Of a DNA stretch of 18,939 bases, positions 10,051 through 15,723 are shown one piece after another. Under the pieces are notes generated by a model. That model saw only the letters and a program-made list of their open reading frames with translations. It did not search any database and was not told the DNA's origin. Both the position numbers and the translations under genes were made by a program. This stretch comes from Chitinophagaceae bacterium (lineage in GTDB: Bacteria > Bacteroidota > Bacteroidia > Chitinophagales > Chitinophagaceae), in assembly GCA_019747455.1 (NCBI GenBank), contig JAIEQT010000209.1, positions 1 to 18,939 of the forward strand, read 5' to 3'. Positions within the stretch are counted from its first letter, which is position 1; every line of letters starts with the position of its first letter.

Positions 10051-10092
10051 CAAAGGATTGTGGTTTTCTTGGATTGTTTATTTTAAGCGTAG

Positions 10093-10131
10093 AAAGCAGG
10101 CCCGTGTGTAAACATTGTGGTCTGCTTTTTT
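10093..10131 (+). terminator. Intrinsic terminator after the SusCD operon
   Basis: AAAGCAGGCC (10093-10102) pairs with GGTCTGCTTT (10119-10128), giving a 10-bp stem with one G-T pair, and the run of T continues to 10131. It sits between the SusD stop and the next gene and ends the epimerase-SusD transcript. It also shows that the upstream TTG at 10115, which lies inside this hairpin, is not the start of the next gene. Confidence 0.8.
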
Positions 10132-10141
10132 AATTTGTTTT

Positions 10142-11536
10142 ATGAAAGAAAGATTTCTTCAACTAGATGCTTTACGTGGCTATGCCATTTTTACAATGAT
10201 ATTATCAGGCAGTATAGCGTATGGTCCGGTATTACCCGGTTGGATGTTTCATGCGCAAGTACCACCTCCAACACATCAATTTAATCCGCTATTACCGGGT
10301 ATTACATGGGTAGATTTGGTATTTCCTTTTTTTCTTTTTTGTATGGGTGCCGCTATTCCATTGGCGATGCAAAAAGCAATGGTTGAAAATAAATCTTGGC
10401 CTGTTGTGTTAACCGCTGCAAGAAGGTACTTGTTATTAGCAGGCTTCGCCATTTTTTTAGAACACATGAAAGCAGGGCATATTAGTGCAGGCCCAACAAC
10501 AGCAACTTATTTATTTTCTATACTTGGTTTTTTTATTTTGTTTTTTTCTTTTGGAAAATTCACGGGCTTTGTTTCATCTAAAACGGAGAAAATAATCAAT
10601 TGGTCTTCCATGAGTATTGGGATACTAATATTGGCATTTGCTCCATTGAATAAAGGAGAAGGGTTTATGCTGAACAAGTCGGATATTATTATTTTGGTAT
10701 TGGCTAATATGGCTTTATTTGGCACATTGGCTTGGTGGTTCACCCGCAATAATTCCTTGTTGCGTTTGGGTTTGTTACCTTTTGTTGCGGCTATTTTTTT
10801 AGGATCTAAAGTGGGCGGCAGTTGGAATGAATGGTTGTATAACCTTACACCTTCAGCGGCGTTGTATAAATTCTATTTTTTAAAGTATTTGTTTATCATT
10901 ATTCCCGGAACTTTTGCGGGCGAATGGTTTTTGAAGGAAAAAGATTTTAATAGTACGGCTATCAAACATAGTAAACAATTTTTACTTGTATCGGGACTTT
11001 TGTTTGCACTGATCATTGCAAATCTTTACGGTTTATATACCCGGATGCTTTTATGGAATGTAGGAATAACTATTATTTTATTAGTTATAGTTAAAAATCT
11101 GATAGATAAAAGCGACCTGCCTAATAAAGCACTGGTCAAGTATTTTTTTAACGCCGGCACTTATTGCTTGCTGCTTGGCTTAACATTAGAAGCATGTGAA
11201 GGGGGAATTAAAAAAGATTTTTCTACCTATAGTTATTACTTTGTAACGAGTGGACTAGCTTTTTTTGCATTTTTCCCCATAGCGGCATTATCTACCATTC
11301 CGATCGGTAAAAATATCCATCAGTTTTTCATATATATTGGTCGTAATCCAATGATGGCTTACGTTTCAGGGGGTTTACTGATATTGCCTTTATTGCATAT
11401 AACCGGTTTATATCCTTTATGGAATAGCATGAATACAAATGTAGTTAGCGCTTTTTTAAAAGGCTTTTTGTATACGTTGGTTGTTTGTGGTATTACGATT
11501 CCTTTTACAAAGAAGGGGATTGTGTGGAGGAGTTAG
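10142..11536 (+). CDS. NagX-like multi-pass membrane protein (DUF5009/HGSNAT-related)
   Basis: From ATG 10142 the product is 464 residues with about ten or more membrane segments. It starts KERFLQLDALRGYAIFTMILSG, the hallmark first helix of the DUF5009/heparan-alpha-glucosaminide acetyltransferase-like superfamily, and continues WVDLVFPFFLFCMGAAIPLAM and the C-terminal YIGRNPMMAYVSG block. Relatives called NagX occur in N-acetylglucosamine-use gene clusters; they may acylate or transport amino sugars at the inner membrane, but the biochemistry is not settled. Presence next to a GlcNAc-producing epimerase supports an amino-sugar role. The TTG at 10115 would add nine residues but lies in the terminator stem, so ATG 10142 is preferred. 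The gene needs its own promoter or read-through of that terminator. Confidence 0.85.
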   Translation: MKERFLQLDALRGYAIFTMILSGSIAYGPVLPGWMFHAQVPPPTHQFNPLLPGITWVDLVFPFFLFCMGAAIPLAMQKAMVENKSWPVVLTAARRYLLLAGFAIFLEHMKAGHISAGPTTATYLFSILGFFILFFSFGKFTGFVSSKTEKIINWSSMSIGILILAFAPLNKGEGFMLNKSDIIILVLANMALFGTLAWWFTRNNSLLRLGLLPFVAAIFLGSKVGGSWNEWLYNLTPSAALYKFYFLKYLFIIIPGTFAGEWFLKEKDFNSTAIKHSKQFLLVSGLLFALIIANLYGLYTRMLLWNVGITIILLVIVKNLIDKSDLPNKALVKYFFNAGTYCLLLGLTLEACEGGIKKDFSTYSYYFVTSGLAFFAFFPIAALSTIPIGKNIHQFFIYIGRNPMMAYVSGGLLILPLLHITGLYPLWNSMNTNVVSAFLKGFLYTLVVCGITIPFTKKGIVWRS

Positions 11537-11577
11537 GATGAGTGGTGATCTCCAAATAGCGGTAAAGCATCGTGCAT

Positions 11578-11820
11578 TTATTTCGCTTTGTTAGATGAAA
11601 GAATTTTCTTTTTTGCATCTTCCCATTTAGTTGCTCTTGATTTATCTTTTAGAAATTCACTTCTTCTCTTATCTAATACTGGCACTAATCTTTCATTTTC
11701 AAAAGGATCATAGCTTTGTTCAATAGTATCTTCAAATATTGTATAGATTGCTTTCACTTTTTTGTCATCGGCAGTTTTTATATAGTCATAAATTTTTTGC
11801 CTAATTAAGGTTGTGGTCAT
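11578..11820 (-). CDS. Small antitoxin-like protein (addiction module component), no toxin partner seen
   Basis: The 80-residue protein, MTTTLIRQKIYDYIKTADD at the start, has helices carrying KKVKAIYTIFEDTIEQ, then LVPVLDKRRSEF and KWEDAKKKIL near the C-terminus. This layout (helix, ELDxRR-like segment, W-E-x-x-K end) resembles Bacteroidota addiction module antitoxins normally paired with a RelE/ParE-type toxin gene just downstream. Here only 41 bases separate its stop from the converging NagX-like gene, and no toxin frame is seen on either side, so it is an orphan. It is either a solitary antitoxin, a remnant of a deleted module, or a small protein of other function. Recognition is from pattern only. 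Confidence 0.6.
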   Translation of the reverse strand: MTTTLIRQKIYDYIKTADDKKVKAIYTIFEDTIEQSYDPFENERLVPVLDKRRSEFLKDKSRATKWEDAKKKILSSNKAK

Positions 11821-11926
11821 AGAAGTTACTTTGAATAAAGATATTGAAAAAAGACTCGTATTTCCCTCGATTTTTAAGCTTGGTTAAAAGATCTTCTTTA
11901 GTATATATTGAACTTGAATTGTTCAT
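11801..11926 (-). CDS. Possible 41-residue ORF overlapping the antitoxin start
   Basis: ATG at 11926-11924 opens a 41-codon frame, starting MNNSSSIYTKEDLLTKLKNR and continuing with an aromatic FFNIF segment. It ends in TAG inside the antitoxin gene, overlapping it by 20 bases in another frame. A stop lies directly before its ATG. The overlap would suit translational coupling, and the TKEDLLTKLKNRGKYESFF segment could form a helix. I do not recognise a family. It may be chance coding or the tail of a decayed gene. Confidence 0.2.
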   Translation of the reverse strand: MNNSSSIYTKEDLLTKLKNRGKYESFFNIFIQSNFYDHNLN

Positions 11927-12335
11927 TTACTTTGAGTGATCAAGCCGTATTTTGAGTTGTGATAGCGAGAACGAAGCACAATAATTGAGGGTTGTAAGTG
12001 TACAGGTAATTGAAAAGAAGTCTGATGGACCCACTTTTGTAGAAAGCGATTTGTAGTTCCTCTGATTCGAATGAAGTAACATCTTTCTTGTAAAATGGGA
12101 ACAATAGTATCTAATCCAACTATTTAACCTTTAAGCTTGGGTGACCCAGTGAGGAAAACAGGAGAAAGAGATGGTGTGGAAGCTGTAAGTCACCAGTGAT
12201 TTTAAAGTATGAGCATTTGTGCTGTAATTAACATCACTAGTATTAGCTATTATGCTGTTTAGTACAAAGCTTTTTCTCACTTTACTTATTTTTGAATTGT
12301 AAAATAAATCTAATTCTCAATGCTTGCAATCCTTA
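11821..12335. other. 515-base intergenic stretch with no convincing gene
   Basis: Apart from the overlapping 41-codon frame at its left end, both strands are broken by frequent stops and I see no coding pattern. It holds a compact odd palindrome TGGGTGACCCA near 12138-12148 and a larger nested inverted repeat at 12193-12240. It may be the scar of a decayed gene, such as the missing toxin or a mobile element, or may contain a small RNA. Confidence 0.5.
12193..12240. repeat. Nested inverted repeat
   Basis: Left arm CCAGTGATTTTAA (12193-12205) and right arm TTAACATCACTAG (12228-12240) match at 11 of 13 positions. Inside the loop, AGCA (12212-12215) and TGCT (12220-12223) form a second small stem with loop TTTG. 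There is no T-tract after it on either strand, so it is not a typical terminator. Confidence 0.45.
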
Positions 12336-12986
12336 TTAAAAGGCGTATAGTAACCCCATTGAAATAGCTTTAATCACCATGGAGTGACGCGTACGTACTT
12401 CGAGTTTTAAAAAAACTGATTCTTGGCACTTTTTTACTACCCCTTCTGATACATTCATTTGTGTTGCAATTTCAGGATAGGTTAGCTCTGTCGCTGCGTA
12501 TTGAATATATTCAAGCTCATTATGTGTTAATGAAAAATCGGCAATAAAGCCATATTTCTTCCAATTTTTCTTTTCATTGTTTAGTTTTACCTTGTGATTA
12601 CCAAAGTAAAATCCATTTGTATTTACTTTGGTAAAAATAGAAATTAAATCCTTCAGCAGAGCTTCTCCTTTGCATATATATGCATTTACGCCAATGTTAA
12701 AAGCATTAGCGATAGAGCTTTTATCCTTAATAACTGATAGTATGATATTTTTTTGACTGGGGTTTAATTGTTTGATTTGCTTTACTGCCTCAGTACCTGA
12801 CATTAGAGGCATACTTAAATCAATAATAAGAATATTAGGTTTTACGATCAAGTTTTTGTATTTATCAACAAGCTCTTGACCATCACTAGCTTTTAAAATA
12901 AATTTAAAGTCACCTGAGTCTTCTAACATCTTTACAAGCTCTTTGCGAAAAAGAATATGATCTTCTGCAATTCCTAGCTGTATCAT
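12336..12986 (-). CDS. Orphan response regulator, NarL/FixJ (LuxR-HTH) type
   Basis: The 216-residue protein has an N-terminal receiver domain: acidic pocket AEDH (Glu8, Asp9), phospho-acceptor Asp56 in ILIIDLSMPLMSG, switch Ser84 (IILSV) and conserved Lys106 (YICKG). After a linker comes a C-terminal LuxR-type HTH (about 152-214: LTHNELEYIQYAATELTYPEI, MNVSEGVVKKCQESVF, MVIKAISMGLL). All phosphorylation residues are present, yet no histidine kinase lies in the window, so the partner is elsewhere. The HTH is slightly unusual: VKKCQESVFLKL replaces the common VKxHxxxIxxKL. It is divergent from the secreted-peptide operon across a 399-base region with palindromes, so it is the likely controller of that operon and perhaps of itself. 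This role is inferred from context. Confidence 0.88.
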   Translation of the reverse strand: MIQLGIAEDHILFRKELVKMLEDSGDFKFILKASDGQELVDKYKNLIVKPNILIIDLSMPLMSGTEAVKQIKQLNPSQKNIILSVIKDKSSIANAFNIGVNAYICKGEALLKDLISIFTKVNTNGFYFGNHKVKLNNEKKNWKKYGFIADFSLTHNELEYIQYAATELTYPEIATQMNVSEGVVKKCQESVFLKLEVRTRHSMVIKAISMGLLYAF

Positions 12987-13007
12987 TTTTGGTTTTTTTG
13001 AGCGCGT

Positions 13008-13036
13008 ATTATATGTATTTAATTTGATAAAGTCAA
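13008..13036 (-). promoter_or_regulatory. Sigma70-like promoter for the response regulator
   Basis: On the minus strand TTGACT (13036-13031) is followed after exactly 17 bases by TATAAT (13013-13008), ending 21 bases before the regulator ATG at 12986. The match to the general sigma70 consensus is strong. The Bacteroidota form TAnnTTTG is not met, so use in this host is plausible but unproven. Confidence 0.45.
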
Positions 13037-13054
13037 CTGCGAAATTTCGCAGTT
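13035..13054. promoter_or_regulatory. Perfect 20-bp palindrome, candidate operator
   Basis: AACTGCGAAA/TTTCGCAGTT is fully self-complementary and overlaps the -35 element of the regulator's candidate promoter by two bases. Size and symmetry suit a dimeric LuxR-type regulator, suggesting autoregulation. A site at 13211-13226 shares the AACTGC and GCAGT half-sites with shorter spacing. It could alternatively fold in RNA as a hairpin. Confidence 0.5.
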
Positions 13055-13153
13055 TTGAAGAAAAAAATAGCTTCCAAGAATTAATTCGTTATTAAAAAGG
13101 GGTAATCTCCCCATTTTTAAATAAAATGTTATCAGAAATTCGAAGTGAAATTT

Positions 13154-13181
13154 TTGACAAAGATTATTGTTTAGCTAAACA
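13154..13181 (+). promoter_or_regulatory. Candidate peptide-operon promoter with 14-bp palindrome
   Basis: TTGACA at 13154-13159 is a consensus -35; 16 bases later TAAACA (13176-13181) is only a poor -10, as expected for an activated promoter. The perfect palindrome TGTTTAGCTAAACA (13168-13181) covers the spacer and -10 and may be an operator. Transcription from here would give a leader of roughly 200 bases before the first peptide gene. Confidence 0.3.
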
Positions 13182-13385
13182 CCGGGAATGTACTCCTTAA
13201 TGAACCCGCCAACTGCCGGCCGCAGTAAATAAAAAAGGACGATGGTAGTAACGAAACTACTTCGGGCAAGCTAACAACCGAGTACAAAATACAAAACTGG
13301 AGCCATGCAGTATAAGCATGCAAAAAACCACTGAACAATCACCCCATAGTGTTAGAAAGGGGAGAATTAAAAAAAATCAAAAAAG

Positions 13386-13568
13386 ATGGAAAATTACAAT
13401 TTGAATTCGGATGGGTTAACAGAATTAAATTTTACTGAAACCATCGATATAACAGGTGGTGATACAGGTTACTACGGGAAAGGACCCGATTTGCAACTTA
13501 TGGTGGAAAGAGTAGGTACTGTTGCACATAACGTCGGCGATTTTTTCCGTGGTCTTTTTGGACTTTAA
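13386..13568 (+). CDS. Double-glycine-leader secreted peptide precursor A (bacteriocin-like)
   Basis: This 60-residue precursor has a 25-residue leader ending DITGG (Gly24-Gly25). It shows the pattern recognised by C39 peptidases: Leu at -15 (L11), Leu at -12 (L14), Glu at -8 (E18) and Ile at -4 (I22). Cleavage would release a 35-residue core starting DTGYYGKGPDLQL and ending GDFFRGLFGL. The core has no Cys, so no disulfide or lanthionine is expected, and it is roughly neutral (four acidic, three basic residues) with a hydrophobic, glycine-rich end. The next gene has a leader of equal length and closely similar sequence, so the two probably act as a pair, as in class IIb bacteriocins; a signalling-peptide role is possible. 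The exporter with C39 domain is in the same operon. Confidence 0.82.
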   Translation: MENYNLNSDGLTELNFTETIDITGGDTGYYGKGPDLQLMVERVGTVAHNVGDFFRGLFGL

Positions 13569-13579
13569 AAAATAAAAAT

Positions 13580-13750
13580 ATGAACAGAATTAACCTTGAA
13601 TCAATCGGTTTAAAAGAAATGACATCACACGAAACTTTAATAGTTGACGGTGGTCACGATGGAGCAGCTTACCAAGCTGGCAAAGCGATAAATCACGTGA
13701 TAATAGAACTCGGCAAAGTTGCTGCAGCAATATTAGGCGGTTTGTTGTAA
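13580..13750 (+). CDS. Double-glycine-leader secreted peptide precursor B (bacteriocin-like)
   Basis: This 56-codon gene starts 11 bases after precursor A stops and is easily missed because of its size. Its 25-residue leader ends LIVDGG and aligns without gaps to leader A, with identity at N5, L6, S8, G10, L11, E13, E18, T19, G24 and G25, Met for Leu at -12, and Val at -4. The predicted core is 31 residues, beginning HDGAAYQAGKAINHV and ending AAAILGGLL. It has no Cys, is about neutral, and is a hydrophobic helix-like segment with A-x-x-x-G spacing (AYQAG) and small residues throughout, which suits helix-helix pairing in a membrane. Same-length leaders and adjacency argue for duplication or a two-component peptide. 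Function as toxin or signal is untested. Confidence 0.82.
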   Translation: MNRINLESIGLKEMTSHETLIVDGGHDGAAYQAGKAINHVIIELGKVAAAILGGLL

Positions 13751-13760
13751 TTTGTTTAAT

Positions 13761-13788
13761 GTACCCAGATGATTTTTCATCTGGGTAT
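13761..13788 (+). terminator. Strong hairpin between peptide genes and processing/export genes (attenuator-like)
   Basis: ACCCAGATGA (13763-13772) pairs perfectly with TCATCTGGGT (13777-13786) around a TTTT loop, with an added T-A pair and a possible G-T pair outside. What follows (ATTCTCTATCTTTATTTT) is U-rich but not a clean T run, so partial termination or mRNA 3'-end protection is more likely than full termination. It starts 10 bases after the stop of precursor B. Confidence 0.6.
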
Positions 13789-13806
13789 TCTCTATCTTTA
13801 TTTTCT

Positions 13807-14511
13807 ATGCTTGATTATTTAAAAGATCCAAAATTTGAAACTAACCCTGAAACAAACTTTTTTAGAAAAGTTTCGTCCGTTATAAAATTATATTTTATAA
13901 CTTTTATTTTTACATGTCTATCGGTTGCGCTAATTACAATTATTGACTATTTGGTAGTAAAGGTATTACATCAAAATTCAATTTGGGATAAAATTCGAAA
14001 TTCGAATACCAAGGTGAAAGTGATGTTTGGTCCATACTCATTTATCATTGTTGCTATATTAATACCCTTAATAGAGGAGCTAATTTTCAGGCTTCCAATG
14101 AATTTAAAGAAATGGAGTATTTCAATCGCAATTGCGATACTATATCTGAGATTTTCAGGCAATTTCATTACACACTTTTTCGACTTAAACAAAAGAGAAG
14201 ACCTAATTAAAATATTAATATCAATCCTAATTTTCTTAACATTAATGGCAGTGCTATCCCAAAAGAAGCTAGATTTAATTAGGAGAAATCATTTTCATAT
14301 TTTTTTTTATTTTATCGCAGTCTGCTTTGGCTTAATTCATATAATTAATTTTCGACCAATCAATTCTTCGCTCTTTTTTATATACCCTTTTTATGTTTTG
14401 CCACAATTTTTCATGGGTGTGTTTATTGGAACTGTTAGGGTTAGGTATGGTTTTATTTGGGGATGGACTCTTCACTGCTTAATAAATTCAACATCTTTTT
14501 TATTACCTTAA
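13807..14511 (+). CDS. CPBP-family intramembrane metalloprotease (Abi/CAAX-like), likely immunity or processing
   Basis: The protein has several membrane segments and all three CPBP motifs. Counted from the upstream ATG at 13759 these are EELIFR with Glu106, Glu107 and Arg111; FGLIH with Phe190 and His194; and HCLIN with His239 and Asn243. These residues form the active site in the CAAX-protease/bacteriocin-processing family, so it should be catalytically competent. The longer reading starts at ATG 13759 (250 residues), but its first codons lie in the 13761-13788 hairpin and encode a non-hydrophobic tail; ATG 13807 (234 residues, MLDYLKDPKF) is the preferred start, not certain. CPBP genes often neighbour bacteriocin genes and give self-immunity. 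That role fits here, as no other immunity candidate is in the operon, but it is inference from context. Confidence 0.82.
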   Translation: MLDYLKDPKFETNPETNFFRKVSSVIKLYFITFIFTCLSVALITIIDYLVVKVLHQNSIWDKIRNSNTKVKVMFGPYSFIIVAILIPLIEELIFRLPMNLKKWSISIAIAILYLRFSGNFITHFFDLNKREDLIKILISILIFLTLMAVLSQKKLDLIRRNHFHIFFYFIAVCFGLIHIINFRPINSSLFFIYPFYVLPQFFMGVFIGTVRVRYGFIWGWTLHCLINSTSFLLP

Positions 14512-14551
14512 AGCTATGTCGAATTTTAGTAAGTGCTAACTCATAAGCATT

Positions 14552-15715
14552 ATGATATACCGAACAGATTTAATAAACGAAACAACTATAGCCTATATTC
14601 CTAAATTAAAGGGTCGGAGTTACATTATTTATATATCTGCAATACTCTTTATAATCGCTAGCCTTATTAGCCTCAACTTTATAAATATAGATTTATATGT
14701 AAAAACCGCCGGAGTCACAAGACCAATAATTGAAAGAACTGAAGTTAAATCGGTTATATCAGGTATAATTGATTCAATCTTTTATAGAGAAGGAGGAAGT
14801 GTAGAAAAGGGAGATGTTATTCTTCGCATCAAAGACCCCTCAACTAATAGTAAAAGAAACGTAAATAATTTTGAAATATCACAGCGTGAATTATTTATTC
14901 ATGATCTCAGTATATTAACTTCTATCAACGGTATTTCGACAACGACATTGGATACTTTGCGATCTCCACTTTACAAACAACAAGTATCAAGATTTATTCA
15001 TAAAAAAACAGATCAGGAGGCTTCTCTAAAGAAGGCCACGAAAGAACTTGAGCTTAATACACCATTAGCTCGGGATAAAGTTATAAGTGTTAAGGAGTTC
15101 TTTGATATTCAAATTAATCTTGAAAAAATACAATCAGAGTATAAAGCATTCGTTCAAGAGCAATTAACTTCTTGGCAACAGGATTTATCTAAGTTCCGTT
15201 TGGAACTATCACAATTTAAACAACAAGATCAACAGATCAAAATCGATGCTGGATATTATGAGGTTAGGTCACCTTTGTCTGGTATAATTCAGGGGATAAA
15301 TACCCGTTATTCTGGGGGATTATTGCAGGCCAATGAGGTGTTATGTAACATCTCTCCTGAAAATACTTTGATTGGAGAATGTTATGTTCAAACAAAAGAT
15401 ATAGGCCTTTTAAAAGTTGGACAGCCAGCCCGTTATCAATTTGAAGCTTTTAACTATACATATTTTGGTTTTTTATCTGGAAAAATTATAAACATTGATA
15501 ATGATTATTCGTCATTAGATAACAAAGCCTTTTATAAAGTCCGGTGTAGTTTTGATAGTACTCAATTGTATTTAAAAAACGGATTTTCTGGTAAATTAAA
15601 AAAGGGACTTGGATTTCAGGCTAATTTTTTAGTAGCCAGGCGAAGCCTGTGGCAATTATTATTTGATAAAATGGATGATTGGTTGAACCCGAATGCTCCT
15701 CCAAAAACCGCATAA
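14552..15715 (+). CDS. HlyD-family periplasmic adaptor for peptide export
   Basis: This 387-residue membrane-fusion protein has a short cytoplasmic N-terminus, one membrane helix (about 24-47, YIIYISAILFIIASLISLNF), and a first lipoyl half-motif (about 66-92, VKSVISGIIDSIF...GGSVEKGDVILRI). A helical hairpin region rich in Gln, Glu and Lys follows (about 105-230), then the returning lipoyl half (about 232-265, YEVRSPLSGIIQGINTRYSG) and a beta-barrel domain (GECYVQTKDIGLLKVGQPAR). It bridges the inner-membrane ABC exporter to an outer-membrane TolC-like channel, which is not encoded here. It precedes the exporter gene, with either overlap or an 8-base gap depending on that gene's start. Bacteroidota bacteriocin-type exporters commonly have this HlyD plus C39-ABC pair. 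Family assignment is strong; partner identity is from adjacency. Confidence 0.88.
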   Translation: MIYRTDLINETTIAYIPKLKGRSYIIYISAILFIIASLISLNFINIDLYVKTAGVTRPIIERTEVKSVISGIIDSIFYREGGSVEKGDVILRIKDPSTNSKRNVNNFEISQRELFIHDLSILTSINGISTTTLDTLRSPLYKQQVSRFIHKKTDQEASLKKATKELELNTPLARDKVISVKEFFDIQINLEKIQSEYKAFVQEQLTSWQQDLSKFRLELSQFKQQDQQIKIDAGYYEVRSPLSGIIQGINTRYSGGLLQANEVLCNISPENTLIGECYVQTKDIGLLKVGQPARYQFEAFNYTYFGFLSGKIINIDNDYSSLDNKAFYKVRCSFDSTQLYLKNGFSGKLKKGLGFQANFLVARRSLWQLLFDKMDDWLNPNAPPKTA

Positions 15716-15723
15716 ATATTCTA

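Larger units (their letters stand above)
12987..13385. promoter_or_regulatory. Divergent control region between response regulator and peptide operon
   Basis: No convincing gene of normal size is present in these 399 bases. From left to right they hold a sigma70-like promoter for the regulator, a perfect 20-bp palindrome, a GGGG/CCCC hairpin flanked by A and T runs (13094-13118), a candidate peptide-operon promoter with a 14-bp palindrome, an AACTGC-N5-GCAGT site (13211-13226), and small stem-loops (13245-13260, 13262-13281, 13304-13320, 13342-13362). The stretch after about 13185 is probably an mRNA leader. Confidence 0.55.

Noticed and set aside
13094..13118. GGGG/CCCC hairpin with flanking A and T runs as an intrinsic terminator
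   Set aside because: It lies between divergent promoters with no gene reading into it, and its GC stem is only 4 bp. It was kept only as part of the control region.
13437..13500. YYGKG in peptide A as the pediocin YGNGV box
   Set aside because: The class IIa box needs YGNGVxC with a disulfide Cys pair; this core has no Cys and has Lys-Gly-Pro after the Gly. The resemblance is superficial.
15679..15723. ATG at 15679 as start of the ABC exporter
   Set aside because: It would place 15 unrelated residues before the conserved N-terminal C39 motif and overlap the HlyD gene by 37 bases; TTG 15724 gives the usual family N-terminus. The ATG is not fully excluded.
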